Shown: positions 9,389 to 18,723 of the stretch, one piece after another
How positions within the stretch are numbered: position 1 is the stretch's first letter
Layout: each line of letters opens with the position of its first letter
Translations under genes and position numbers: made by a program
From: Ochrobactrum quorumnocens
GTDB lineage: Bacteria > Pseudomonadota > Alphaproteobacteria > Rhizobiales > Rhizobiaceae
DNA length: 64,000 nucleotides
Assembly (NCBI RefSeq): GCF_002278035.1
Contig: NZ_CP022603.1
Coordinates: forward strand, 1,679,501 to 1,743,500
Direction of reading: 5' to 3'
Notes under the pieces: generated by a model
The model's database searches: none
What the model was told of the DNA's origin: nothing
What the model saw: the letters and a program-made list of their open reading frames with translations, nothing else

Positions 9389-9996
9389 CACAGAAAAACG
9401 GACCTTTGCGCGTTGGTATTGGCGGCCCTGTCGGCTCAGGCAAGACGACGTTGACGGAAAAACTCTGCAAGGCGCTGCGCGATAAATATTCGATCGCCGT
9501 CATCACGAACGATATTTATACGCGTGAGGATGCGCTCATTCTTGCCAAGCATCAGGCCTTGTCGGAAGACCGCATCATGGGTGTGGAAACCGGTGGTTGT
9601 CCGCATACGGCAATCCGCGAAGATGCCTCGATCAATCTTCAGGCGATTGCTGAGATGAACAAGCGGTTTCCCGACCTTGATATCGTTTTCATCGAATCCG
9701 GTGGCGACAACCTTGCAGCAACATTCTCGCCCGATCTGGCTGATCTGACGCTTTATGTGATTTCAGTCTGTCAGGGTGAGGAAATACCTCGCAAAGGCGG
9801 ACCCGGCATTACGCGGTCTGACTTTCTCGTCATCAACAAGAGCGATCTCGCACCTTATGTCCATGTGGACCTTGATGTCATGGAGGGGGACGCAGCGCGG
9901 ATGCGCGGCAAACGTCCTTACGGATTTACGGACCTTCATCGCGGCAAAGGCGTGCAGGAGGTCGTGGATTTCATCATAGAAAACGGTAATCTTTAG
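9385..9996 (+). CDS. ureG: Urease accessory GTPase UreG
   Basis: UreG is the SIMIBI-class GTPase that powers nickel insertion into urease. It is 203 residues with P-loop [11 protein letters not shown] near residue 10, the metal-binding CPH motif in [20 protein letters not shown], and the base-recognition motif NKSD. It is the last gene of the cluster and overlaps the convergent LysR gene by 4 bp. There is no terminator between them. Confidence 0.97.
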   Translation: MTQKNGPLRVGIGGPVGSGKTTLTEKLCKALRDKYSIAVITNDIYTREDALILAKHQALSEDRIMGVETGGCPHTAIREDASINLQAIAEMNKRFPDLDIVFIESGGDNLAATFSPDLADLTLYVISVCQGEEIPRKGGPGITRSDFLVINKSDLAPYVHVDLDVMEGDAARMRGKRPYGFTDLHRGKGVQEVVDFIIENGNL

Positions 9997-10919
9997 AATG
10001 CCATGCGTCGACACATGGCGATGAAACTTTTAACGGCTTGCGATGCTTCACTTTTGCGGAAAGCAAGCGCCACATCAGATGTGGTTGGAATGCCTGTCAC
10101 ATCAATATATCGGATGCCGGGCAATCCTACTGCACTGAGCGATTTTGGTGCCAAGGCAACTCCCATCCCAATGGAAGCGCGGCTTGCAATTTCGGTAAAA
10201 TCGAGTGCCTGCGCACTGATATTGGGCTCAAAACCGGCACTATGGCAGGCTTCGATTGTCGTGCCATGAAAGCCTATATCAGCAGGCTGGCGCGGGGTGA
10301 TGAAAATCTCGTCTTTTAAAGATGGCAGTTCGATGGTGGATTGGTGCGCAAGCTGATGCGTTTCGCTGAGTACCGCAACCAGCGGCTCCTGACGCACCAC
10401 AAGGCTGGTCAGACCCGGCAGAAGAAGCGCGGGCCAGCGAACAAAGCCCATGTCTAGAAGGCCCTCGGAAATGCGCGTTAGTTGCATCCGCAGCTCCATC
10501 TCGACCAGATTGACAGAAACGCCGGGATAATCCTCCTTGAATTTGCGAATGGTCTCGAACACCACGCCGGAATACGCAGCAGAAGCCACATAGCCGATGG
10601 AAATCTGGCCGATTTCACCCCGTCCGGCTCGATTGACCGCGGTCATCGTCGCATCCACTTGCATGAGGATTTTGAGGGCCTCACGGTAAAGCACTTCGCC
10701 CGATTGTGTGAGTTGAACGGCGCGGCGAGAACGATCCAGAAGCTGAGCCCCCAAAATTGTCTCCAGGGCCATGATTTGCTGGCTCAAGCCCGGCTGTGCG
10801 ATGCCGAGTTTTGTAGCCGCGCGTTCGAAGTTTTTCTCCTCAACAAGCGCACAGAAATAGCGCAAATGACGCAGTTCAAAGGATTTTGGCGGTAGAAGCT
10901 TGCTGCGTGGATCGGGCAT
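9993..10919 (-). CDS. LysR-family transcriptional regulator, adjacent to siderophore uptake genes
   Basis: This 308-residue LysR regulator has an N-terminal winged HTH ([20 protein letters not shown], then [12 protein letters not shown]) and a C-terminal effector domain. The start at 10919 (MPDPRS) is chosen over the ATG at 10973 because the extra residues are not family-like and would cover the inverted repeats found upstream. It is divergent from the TonB receptor gene with 140 bp between, the usual LysR-target arrangement, so I infer it controls the siderophore cluster or itself. Its co-inducer is unknown. Confidence 0.88.
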   Translation of the reverse strand: MPDPRSKLLPPKSFELRHLRYFCALVEEKNFERAATKLGIAQPGLSQQIMALETILGAQLLDRSRRAVQLTQSGEVLYREALKILMQVDATMTAVNRAGRGEIGQISIGYVASAAYSGVVFETIRKFKEDYPGVSVNLVEMELRMQLTRISEGLLDMGFVRWPALLLPGLTSLVVRQEPLVAVLSETHQLAHQSTIELPSLKDEIFITPRQPADIGFHGTTIEACHSAGFEPNISAQALDFTEIASRASIGMGVALAPKSLSAVGLPGIRYIDVTGIPTTSDVALAFRKSEASQAVKSFIAMCRRMAF

Positions 10920-10928
10920 GGCTGGTTC

Positions 10929-10943
10929 TTTGAATAATTCAAA
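10929..10943. promoter_or_regulatory. Candidate operator, 15-bp inverted repeat
   Basis: TTTGAATAATTCAAA is a perfect 7-bp inverted repeat with a single central base, 10 bp before the LysR start. It contains a T-N11-A core expected of LysR boxes but could also bind an iron regulator. A degenerate copy (TTGAATTATTGGA) lies at 10993-11005. Confidence 0.5.
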
Positions 10944-10968
10944 ACAATGGCGGCTTTGATTATTATAA

Positions 10969-10982
10969 TTCATACTTATGAA
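10969..10982. promoter_or_regulatory. Second candidate operator, 14-bp inverted repeat
   Basis: TTCATACTTATGAA has perfect 6-bp arms around CT. It lies midway between the LysR gene and the TonB receptor gene and overlaps the likely promoter zone of both. Confidence 0.4.
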
Positions 10983-11059
10983 AAATGCGCTCTTGAATTA
11001 TTGGATAGACTGAGAAAAGATGATTATTAGGGTCCAGTTTAAATTTTGAGGGGATCAAA

Positions 11060-13213
11060 GTGAAAATTCTGGCCCGAAACCGCCACGCATTATCGGTTGT
11101 CATGCTTTGCGGCGCGACGGTTGCCACCATTGTTGCAGCACACGCGCAGGATACCACGAGCTCCACCGTGCTGGCGCCGATTGTCGTGAACAGCGGTTCG
11201 GAAGATCCCACAGCTGCCGTCAAAGGTTATGTCGCCAAAACCAGCATCAGCGCGACCAAGACCGGCACTTCGTTGGTCGAGACCCCGCAGTCGATTTCGG
11301 TTATTACGGCGGATCAGCTGAAGGCGCAGGACGCACAGACCCTCGGACAGGCACTTGGCTACACCCCGGGCGTGGTTTCAGAGCCCTATGGTTCTGATCC
11401 GCGGTTTGACTCGCCGCTGATCCGTGGTTTCGATGGTCGTCAGGTGCAGTTTCTCAATGGTCTCCGCCTGATGCGCACGGCGGGTGCTTCAGCGATTGAT
11501 CCTTATATGCTTGAGCGCATCGAAGTTGTGCGTGGCCCGGCTTCGGTAATGTTCGGTCAGGGCAATCCCGGCGGTCTCATCAATATGATCAGCAAGCGCC
11601 CGACCTTTGAGAAATTCGGCGAGATCGGTGTGCAGGCTGGCAGCTATAACACCTACGGCACTTTCTTCGATGTGGGTGGCCCGGTTATGGAAAGTGACCA
11701 GTTCGCCTATCGCTTCACAGGCATGGTGCGCAAAGCTGGCACGCAGACGGACGACCTCGACAATGATCGTTATTTTATCGCGCCTGCATTCACGTGGAAG
11801 CCCGATGAAGACACCAAGCTCACGATCCTCACCAGCTTTCAGCATGACAACCCAAGCTCACCATCGGGGCTGCCGCCACAGCTTACGCTGAACGCAACCA
11901 GCTACAGTCTGCCGCGAGACTTCTCTGTTGGCGATCCGAGCTATGATGATTCAAGCCGTAACGTCGTCAATCTCGGTTATGAGCTCGAGCATCGTCTCAA
12001 TGAAACGTGGACCTTCCGACAGAACACGCGCTACACCAATCAGCGCTGGGATTATACTGCGCTTGGTATGGCGTCGACTGGGCTTGCCAAGGACGGTCGT
12101 ACCATCAACAGGACTGCAACAGTTCAGAACGAGCGTTTGAACACGTTCAACATCGATAACAATCTTGTCGCCGAGTTCGATACAGGTCCGGTGGAACACA
12201 AATTCCTTGTTGGCGTCGACTACCGCTACTTTGACAACAATGCCGGCACCCAGTTCTGGAGCGCGACGCCACTCGACGCCTTCAACCCTGTTTATGGCGG
12301 CCCGATCAAGTATCTGACGGCAAAGCCAACCGTGAATACGCTTGTCGATTCTCGTATGACGCAAGTCGGCATCTATGCACAGGACGAACTTGTCTATGAA
12401 AACTGGCGCGCGACTGTTGGGTTGCGTCAGGATTGGGCATCGACACGCGGGACCTCGGCCAACCGCAACACCAATATATCGCGACCACTCGATCAGGATG
12501 ATCAGAAGCTGAGCGGTCGCGCAGGCCTCGGTTATGTGTTTGACAATGGCATTGCGCCCTATGTCAGCTACGCAACCTCGTTCGAACCTGTTGCTGTGTC
12601 GGCGACTGCTGGCGTGCTGCAGCCGACCACCGGGAAGCAATGGGAAGCGGGCGTAAAGTACCAGCCAAATGACTGGGATGGTTATTTTTCAGCGGCCGTT
12701 TATGACCTGCGTCAGCAAAATGTTCCAAATACCGTCGCTCTGCCCAACGGTACAACCACGACCGAACAGATCGGTGAAGTACAGGTTAAGGGGCTGGAAC
12801 TTGAAGGTGTGGCCAGTCTAGCCCAGGGCCTCGACCTGCGCACAGCTTATACGTACATGAAAGCGGAAATTGTTGGCGTCAAGGATGACGGAAATCGCCC
12901 CGCAAACGTGCCGGAACATGCGGCAAGCGTCTGGCTGGATTATGCCTTCCAGGAAGGTTCAGCGCTTGAAGGTTTTGGTGTTGGTGGCGGTGTGCGTTAT
13001 ATCGGCCAGCGTTATGGAGATACCGCAAACACCTATGATCTGGATGCGCTCACTTTGACTGATGCTGCGATCCACTATCAGAAGGATGGCATCAAAGCGT
13101 CGCTGAATATCAAGAATATTGCGGACAAGAAGTATGTCGCAAGTTGCAGTTCATTCGGATGTAACTATGGTGACGGCAGAACCTATATGAGCAAGCTGAC
13201 ATTTACATGGTAA
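11060..13213 (+). CDS. TonB-dependent siderophore receptor (FhuA/FoxA-like)
   Basis: This 717-residue outer-membrane receptor is probably for ferric hydroxamate siderophores. It has a signal peptide (ATIVAAHAQD), a plug domain with ETPQSISVITADQLK, IRGFDGRQVQFLNGLR and VVRGPASVMFGQGNPGGLIN, then a 22-strand barrel ending in aromatic W. The C-terminal YVASCSSFGCNYGDGRT closely resembles the FhuA family end, with its Cys pair. It uses a GTG start with GAGGGG upstream. It overlaps the binding-protein gene by 7 bp, so the three uptake genes form one operon. The precise siderophore cannot be read from sequence. Confidence 0.9.
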   Translation: MKILARNRHALSVVMLCGATVATIVAAHAQDTTSSTVLAPIVVNSGSEDPTAAVKGYVAKTSISATKTGTSLVETPQSISVITADQLKAQDAQTLGQALGYTPGVVSEPYGSDPRFDSPLIRGFDGRQVQFLNGLRLMRTAGASAIDPYMLERIEVVRGPASVMFGQGNPGGLINMISKRPTFEKFGEIGVQAGSYNTYGTFFDVGGPVMESDQFAYRFTGMVRKAGTQTDDLDNDRYFIAPAFTWKPDEDTKLTILTSFQHDNPSSPSGLPPQLTLNATSYSLPRDFSVGDPSYDDSSRNVVNLGYELEHRLNETWTFRQNTRYTNQRWDYTALGMASTGLAKDGRTINRTATVQNERLNTFNIDNNLVAEFDTGPVEHKFLVGVDYRYFDNNAGTQFWSATPLDAFNPVYGGPIKYLTAKPTVNTLVDSRMTQVGIYAQDELVYENWRATVGLRQDWASTRGTSANRNTNISRPLDQDDQKLSGRAGLGYVFDNGIAPYVSYATSFEPVAVSATAGVLQPTTGKQWEAGVKYQPNDWDGYFSAAVYDLRQQNVPNTVALPNGTTTTEQIGEVQVKGLELEGVASLAQGLDLRTAYTYMKAEIVGVKDDGNRPANVPEHAASVWLDYAFQEGSALEGFGVGGGVRYIGQRYGDTANTYDLDALTLTDAAIHYQKDGIKASLNIKNIADKKYVASCSSFGCNYGDGRTYMSKLTFTW

Positions 13214-14124
13214 CAGACCCGCAGCGCGGATCGATATTCTCTGATTTGAAACTAAGCCGCCGGAAAGCTCTTGGCCTTCTGGCGGCTTTGGCTTTGCCAA
13301 ATGTGGCGCGGGCCAACCCATATGCACGCATTGCGGCTATTGATTGGGCCATGCTGGAATGCCTGATGGCGCTTGGCGTTACACCAACTGCAGCCACCGA
13401 GCTTATTAGGTTTCGCGAAGATGCAGTTGAGCCGCCCGTGCCCGGTTCTGTTGTCGATCTCGGACTGCGCGGCTCACCCAATTTCGAGCTTCTCTATCTG
13501 CTCAAGCCAGATTTGATCCTGAGCTCCCCTTTTTACACGCGGCATGAGGATGCGTTGAAATCGATAGCGCCGGTCATGTCCATGCCGTTTTATGTGCGCG
13601 GTGAAAGGCCTTATGCAAAGTCGCTCGAGGCTATATCGGAGCTAGGGCGCAAGCTGGACCTGAATGCCAAAGCGGACGAAGTCCTGAATGATCAAGCCAA
13701 CTTCCTGTTCGATACAAATGAAGTGCTAAAACAGTTCTCTTCACGCCCGACCTATCTCATCAATATAGGCGATGCGCGTCATTTCCGCGCTTTTGGAAAT
13801 GACAGTATGTTCGGTGATATCCTCGAAAGGCTCGGGCTGCCGAATGCCTGGACCGATCGCTCGCGCTATACGTTTGCGGCACCAGTTCCTTTGGAAAATC
13901 TGGCTGCAAAACCCGATGCTCGCATCGTCATTATCTCCGAAATTCCGATTGAATCGCGTAATAGCCTGCGCAACAGCGTGATATGGCAGTCGCTTAAGCC
14001 GGTCCGAGAAGGCCGTGTTTATATGCTTGATAACGTCAATCCCTATGGCGGCATAACTGCGGGATTACGGTTTGCCCGGCTTCTGAAAGAAGCCTTGCGG
14101 GCAGGTGGGGAGACATCCCTGTGA
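13207..14124 (+). CDS. Periplasmic iron-siderophore binding protein (FhuD-like), Tat-exported
   Basis: This 305-residue substrate-binding protein of the FhuD/TroA class should capture ferric siderophore after outer-membrane uptake. The N-terminus carries a twin-arginine signal (SRRKALGLLAALALPNVARA). The conserved start of lobe one reads ARIAAIDWAMLECLMALGV, and LLKPDLILSS follows. It overlaps the receptor gene by 7 bp and the permease gene by 4 bp. No lipobox is seen. The function is well supported by fold and context; the ligand is inferred. Confidence 0.88.
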   Translation: MVTDPQRGSIFSDLKLSRRKALGLLAALALPNVARANPYARIAAIDWAMLECLMALGVTPTAATELIRFREDAVEPPVPGSVVDLGLRGSPNFELLYLLKPDLILSSPFYTRHEDALKSIAPVMSMPFYVRGERPYAKSLEAISELGRKLDLNAKADEVLNDQANFLFDTNEVLKQFSSRPTYLINIGDARHFRAFGNDSMFGDILERLGLPNAWTDRSRYTFAAPVPLENLAAKPDARIVIISEIPIESRNSLRNSVIWQSLKPVREGRVYMLDNVNPYGGITAGLRFARLLKEALRAGGETSL

Positions 14125-16088
14125 CCATGGGCAAACTCATTTTGAGCGCCGTAATCGGCGTTGCTATTGCTCTTGGATTGTTTCTCTGGAATGCCAACGC
14201 CTTTCTTCCATTTGGCGAGTGGCCTGCGCTTCCATTTGATCCGCAAAGTATGAGCACCGAGCAGGTCATTCTGGCCTACGCATTGTTACCACGCGCATCG
14301 GTGGCGATTTTTGCCGGTGCAGCTCTGGGGTTGGCTGGTGCCTTGTTACAGCGGCTTTTGAACAATCCAATTGCAGACCCCTCGACCCTGGGTGTGTCGT
14401 CGGGTGCGCAACTGGCGATCGTTACTGCAACGCTTTTCTTCCCAACCGTTCTTGATCAGTTTCGGTGGGTGGTGGCGCTTTGCGGTGCAGGCGTGGCTAC
14501 TGCAATCGTCTTTCTGCTAGGCTGGCGCAATCGGCTTGAGCCGGTCACGATGGTCGTTTCCGGCCTTCTGATCGGCGTCACGTGCAGCGCAATCTCCGCT
14601 GCAATGACGCTATCACAGGGCCAGTATCTCATGTCGCTGGTGACATGGAATGGCGGTTCGCTGAGCCAACAGGATTGGTCATCGACCATTGCGCTTGCGC
14701 TGCAATTCTTTGTCTGCCTCATTGCTGCAATCATGCTGAGCCGTCCGCTGACACTCGCAGGCCTTGGCGATAGCAGCGCTCGCTCGCTGGGCGTTCCGCT
14801 GGCATGGCTTCGCGTGGCAGTTGTTGCGGTTGCTGTGATCCTTAGCGCGAGTGTTGCTGCCAATGTTGGACTTGTCAGTTTCATCGGTCTTGCGGCGCCA
14901 GCAATTGTGCGTGGCTTCGGCGTCAGGAAGCCAGGTTCCATTCTACTGGCCTCGCCCTTTGCAGGCGCGTGTCTCCTCTGGATTTGCGATGGAGCGGTGC
15001 AGCTTTTCGGAGCTAATCTTGGCGAAACTTTCCCGACAGGGGCGGTTACCGCGCTCATCGGGGGGCCTTTGCTATTGTGGCTTATTCCGCGTGTGCGGAC
15101 GGCCTCGCCGCAACAGTCTTCGCCTTCGCAAATCGTCAAGCGTGCATCCAATGTGAAACTTGTTGTGCTGCTCGCGGCACTGCTGGTTGCTGCCTTTCTT
15201 GCTCTCGCGCTGGCGCGGACACCGCAGGGCTGGTTGCTTCTGACGGGCGAAGACTTCCGTGAGATTTTACCTTTACGCTGGCCCCGTCTTCTGGCCGCCG
15301 CCGCTGCCGGAAGCCTGCTCGCCATGGCAGGCGCAGTTCTGCAGCGCCTGACCGGTAATTCGCTTGCAAGCCCTGAAGTGATCGGCGTCAGTGGTGGTGC
15401 AGGCATTGGCTTTGCCATAGCGCTCACAATTTTTGCAGCACCGAACAATGCGCAATTGCTGCTTTGCGCGGGTATCGGCGCATTGATTGCCATGCTTGTG
15501 GTCTTGAGCTTTGCGAGCCGCAGAAGGTTGTCTTCCGCACGCTTGTTGCTCGCTGGTATTTCGGTTGGTTCGCTCGCTTCAGCCATTCTGAGCATCTTCC
15601 TTTCCGTCGGCGATCAGCGCTCTTGGCAAATCCTTTCATGGCTTAGCGGCTCATCGGCCACGGCAACGCCTCAAAATGCGATCTTTCTCGTTGTGTTGAC
15701 GTTTGGTGTGATTGGGCTGGCATTGCTTGCTTCCCGTTGGCTGACGATCCTGCCGTTGGGACAGACCATTCCGATCTCGCTCGGTTTACCCGTGCGCGGG
15801 GCGCGAATGCTCACAATTTTGCTGGCCTGTATTGCAAGTGCGGCTGCATCATTACTGGTCGGCCCTTTGAGCTTTGTAGGTCTGATGGCGCCGCATATGA
15901 CACGTCGTATGGGCTTTGATCAGGCCCGGTCGCATGTGATCGCCTCGGCGGTACTTGGTGCGCTATTGATGGTGATTGCCGATCTTGGTTCGCGCAATGC
16001 GACCTTCCCCTATGAATTGCCTCTTGGCCTTTTCGCAGCTTTGGTCGGTGCGCCCTATTTGGCCTGGGCATTAGGCCGAAAGGGATAG
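14121..16088 (+). CDS. Fused iron-siderophore ABC permease (FhuB-like)
   Basis: This 655-residue integral membrane protein contains two tandem FecCD permease domains (about residues 1-320 and 340-655), as in FhuB. Each has the GALLQRLLNNPIADPSTLGVSSGA-type block in its own version (the second reads GAVLQRLTGNSLASPEVIG). About 20 transmembrane segments are expected. Start is GTG at 14121 (GTGA overlap) or ATG at 14127. No ATPase (FhuC) gene follows; the next ORF is a damaged cytochrome b561 gene, so the ATPase must be elsewhere. Confidence 0.92.
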   Translation: MTMGKLILSAVIGVAIALGLFLWNANAFLPFGEWPALPFDPQSMSTEQVILAYALLPRASVAIFAGAALGLAGALLQRLLNNPIADPSTLGVSSGAQLAIVTATLFFPTVLDQFRWVVALCGAGVATAIVFLLGWRNRLEPVTMVVSGLLIGVTCSAISAAMTLSQGQYLMSLVTWNGGSLSQQDWSSTIALALQFFVCLIAAIMLSRPLTLAGLGDSSARSLGVPLAWLRVAVVAVAVILSASVAANVGLVSFIGLAAPAIVRGFGVRKPGSILLASPFAGACLLWICDGAVQLFGANLGETFPTGAVTALIGGPLLLWLIPRVRTASPQQSSPSQIVKRASNVKLVVLLAALLVAAFLALALARTPQGWLLLTGEDFREILPLRWPRLLAAAAAGSLLAMAGAVLQRLTGNSLASPEVIGVSGGAGIGFAIALTIFAAPNNAQLLLCAGIGALIAMLVVLSFASRRRLSSARLLLAGISVGSLASAILSIFLSVGDQRSWQILSWLSGSSATATPQNAIFLVVLTFGVIGLALLASRWLTILPLGQTIPISLGLPVRGARMLTILLACIASAAASLLVGPLSFVGLMAPHMTRRMGFDQARSHVIASAVLGALLMVIADLGSRNATFPYELPLGLFAALVGAPYLAWALGRKG

Positions 16089-16092
16089 ACTG

Positions 16093-16542
16093 ATGAGCAC
16101 GAAAACGCCGCTCTGGATGGATTTATCAGAGCGCTACGGACTTGTGAGCTGTGCTCTGCATTGGATCAGGGCCTATATTCTGCTCTGGCAGTTCGTGATG
16201 ATCCTGTCGTGGAAAACTGATTGGTCCATCGCCTGTGCTTGATGGGGTCCGGGGCGTGGGACTGTCGGGTTTCTGACGATTGTGTTGATTGTCGTGCGGG
16301 CCGTCTGGGCTTTTATCAATCGCAATCAACGTCCTGCGCATGCAGCAGGCCCCATGGGTAAATTGGCGCGTGTCGCACACAGTGTATTCTATCTTCTGTT
16401 GTTTGCCATTCTAGCGCTTGCGCTGTTTCGCGCTTATGGCAGCGGCAAGGGACGCGAGCAGTGGGGCATCAATATCCTGCCAATGGTATTCTTTCGCGAA
16501 TGGCTCGCCCGATGCGATCCGAAATCAAAGTTTTGCCGCTAG
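16093..16542 (+). pseudogene. Cytochrome b561-like gene, interrupted by an in-frame TGA and truncated
   Basis: The ORF opens 4 bp after the permease gene with RYGLVSCALHWI, the first helix of the b561 family including its haem His. After 49 codons it meets TGA (16240-16242), then continues in the same frame with VGFLTIVLIVVRAVWAF and AHSVFYLLLF, the second and third helices. It stops at 16542, about 30-40 residues short of the normal family length, so the fourth helix is missing. The operon position suggests an ancestral role as a ferric-siderophore reductase. It is probably non-functional. Confidence 0.75.
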
Positions 16543-17412
16543 GAAATCGATAAAGGCGCGGATGCGGGCGGCAAGGTGAGGGTGTCCGGGAAAAACCGCA
16601 TGGATTTTCTCAGGCTCGGCGGGCGCCCATGCCGCAAGCACCTCCACCAGCTGCCCCGATGCAAGATCATCCGAGACGGTATGTTCACCGGTTTTCATCA
16701 GTCCACCGTCTTCGATGCAAATGCGTCTAAGAATAGTGCCGTCGCTGCCGAGAAAATTTCCAGAAACCACCTGTCGAACGATCTGGCCGGTTTGGGGAGC
16801 AGCAAACTCCCATTCACTTGGCTGGAAATTATAGCGTAGGCAATTATGCGCTTTGAGGTCTTCTGGCCTTTGAGGCGTGCCGTGTTTTTCCAGATAGCCC
16901 GGGGAGGCCACCACTAGCCGTCGCATCAGTGTGATGGGACGGGCTTTCAAAGCCGAATCCTTCAATGTACCTGAGCGGATCGCCAGATCGGTGCGCTCCT
17001 GCCAGAGATCGATAATGCTGTCGTTGAGCGTTATGTCGAGTTCGACCTCTGGATAAAGCTTCAGAAACTCCGGTACCAGCGGCATGATCACTGTTGCCCC
17101 GAAACCAACTGTTGAACTTATCCGCAATGGACCGCGCACTGCCGCCTGCGCACCATCGGTAATCCGAGCTTCCATCTCCGTGAGTTTGTCCAGCAGGCCG
17201 CGCGCTTCTGCCAGATAGACCTCTCCTTCCGGTGTGGGGGTCAGGCTTCTTGTGGAGCGCACCAGCAATCGCACCTGCAAGCGATCTTCCAGCCGCGAGA
17301 CCAGACGGCTTACTGCGGATGGCGTCATGTTGAGCTGGCGGGCTGCAGCGGAAAAACTACCCGTCGCTACAGCACGCGCGAAGACCTCCATTTCACCGAA
17401 GCGATTATCCAA
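16525..17412 (-). CDS. LysR-family transcriptional regulator
   Basis: This 295-residue regulator has a standard HTH (MEVFARAVATGSFSAAARQL, then MTPSAVSRLVSRLE) and a substrate-binding-like domain of the PBP2_CrgA type. Its 3' end overlaps the broken cytochrome gene by 18 bp. It is divergent from the MFS/aldo-keto reductase pair with a 74-bp gap, so regulation of those two genes is the simplest inference. The effector is unknown. Confidence 0.9.
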   Translation of the reverse strand: MDNRFGEMEVFARAVATGSFSAAARQLNMTPSAVSRLVSRLEDRLQVRLLVRSTRSLTPTPEGEVYLAEARGLLDKLTEMEARITDGAQAAVRGPLRISSTVGFGATVIMPLVPEFLKLYPEVELDITLNDSIIDLWQERTDLAIRSGTLKDSALKARPITLMRRLVVASPGYLEKHGTPQRPEDLKAHNCLRYNFQPSEWEFAAPQTGQIVRQVVSGNFLGSDGTILRRICIEDGGLMKTGEHTVSDDLASGQLVEVLAAWAPAEPEKIHAVFPGHPHLAARIRAFIDFLAAKL

Positions 17413-17486
17413 ACGATCACCTGTGAATCTAATGAACAGCTGTATTCAATATTATCAGCCTTATCATTTGATATCCAGAGAGCGAT

Positions 17487-18701
17487 ATGAGGACAACAAC
17501 AATTTCAGGAACTCCTCCCATGCCTGTTGCTCTTATCGCGCTTACGATCGCGGCCTATGCGATCGGGACAACCGAATTTGTGATTGTCGGTCTTCTGCCG
17601 ACGGTCGCTTCGGATTTACATATCACTCTTCCACTCGCCGGATTGATCGTCAGCGTTTATGCGCTTGGCGTTACCTTCGGCGCTCCGATCCTGACCGCTC
17701 TGACTGGTCGTCTTGAACGCAAGCCACTGTTGCTTGGCCTCATGGCGCTGTTCATTGCGGGCAACATGGTTGCAGCCTCGGCACCAAGCTATGAAATCCT
17801 CATGATTGGACGCGTGCTTTCGGCGTTTGCTCATGGCGTCTTCTTCTCCGTCGGAGCAACCATTGCCGCCGATCTCGTGCCTGAAAACAAACGCGGTTCT
17901 GCCATCGCCATGATGTTCATGGGTCTGACGGTTGCAATTGTAACCGGTGTGCCGCTTGGCACCTGGATCGGCCAGAATTTCGGCTGGCGTGCAACCTTCT
18001 GGGCTGTTTCGGCAATCGGTCTCGTCGCACTTGTCGGGATTGCGGCACTTTTGCCGCGCACCCTTCAAAAGGCTGAACCCGCATCGCTCTTGGATCAGCT
18101 GCGTGTGCTTGGCTCAGGACGCCTGCTGATCGTCTACGGCATGACCGCGCTCGGTTATGGCGGCACTTTTGTGACATTCACCTACCTGACGCCGATCCTG
18201 CAAGACATTACCGGCTTCTCGGAAGGCTCGGTCAGTTACATTCTAATGTTCTATGGCATTGCGATTGCTATCGGCAACATCGTCGGCGGCCGCATTTCAA
18301 ATGACAATCCGGTTCGTGCACTGACCGTACTGTTTGTGTTGCAGGCGATTGTGCTGGTGCTGTTCAGTTTCAGCGCGGTTTCGCCACACTTCACGCTGAT
18401 TACACTTGCCGCTCTCGGCTTCCTGCAATTCGCGAATGTTCCTGGCCTGCAGCTCTATGTCGTGCAGCTCGCCAAGGAACACCGTCCCGGTGCTGTCGAC
18501 GTCGCTTCTGCACTTAATATTGCTGCCTTCAATCTGGGCATCGCGCTTGGCGCCTGGCTCGGAGGTCTCGTGGTGGAAAGCCAGCTTGGCCTCATAGCCA
18601 CCCCATGGGTTGGTGCAATTCTGGTTGGCGGTGCTTTGGTTCTTACCATCCTAAGCGGCGTGCTTGATCGCCGTTGCGAACCCCGTATTGCGACCGCATA
18701 A
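17487..18701 (+). CDS. MFS transporter, drug/arabinose-efflux type (DHA1)
   Basis: This 404-residue major facilitator protein has 12 predicted helices. The N-terminal IGTTEFVIVGLLPTVASDL and the loop motif GRLERKPLLLGL are typical of the DHA1/AraJ-YdhP efflux subfamily. The start is either ATG 17487 or ATG 17520 (MPVALIAL); both have a plausible ribosome site. It lies 22 bp before an aldo/keto reductase and divergent from a LysR gene, a common detoxification arrangement. The substrate is unknown. Confidence 0.88.
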   Translation: MRTTTISGTPPMPVALIALTIAAYAIGTTEFVIVGLLPTVASDLHITLPLAGLIVSVYALGVTFGAPILTALTGRLERKPLLLGLMALFIAGNMVAASAPSYEILMIGRVLSAFAHGVFFSVGATIAADLVPENKRGSAIAMMFMGLTVAIVTGVPLGTWIGQNFGWRATFWAVSAIGLVALVGIAALLPRTLQKAEPASLLDQLRVLGSGRLLIVYGMTALGYGGTFVTFTYLTPILQDITGFSEGSVSYILMFYGIAIAIGNIVGGRISNDNPVRALTVLFVLQAIVLVLFSFSAVSPHFTLITLAALGFLQFANVPGLQLYVVQLAKEHRPGAVDVASALNIAAFNLGIALGAWLGGLVVESQLGLIATPWVGAILVGGALVLTILSGVLDRRCEPRIATA

Positions 18702-18723
18702 AAATCAAAGGAAAAACAAATAA

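Noticed and set aside
11951..12640. 229-codon minus-strand ORF
   Set aside because: It is antisense to the TonB receptor barrel region; a shadow frame.
14456..15595. 379-codon minus-strand ORF
   Set aside because: It is the reverse shadow of the FhuB-like permease gene, whose helices and motifs are clear. The shadow is Ser/Ala/Thr/Pro-rich with no domain.
16240..16242. TGA in the cytochrome b561 frame as a selenocysteine codon
   Set aside because: There is no selenocysteine insertion-like hairpin evident, b561 proteins do not use Sec, and the protein is also truncated at its C-terminus.
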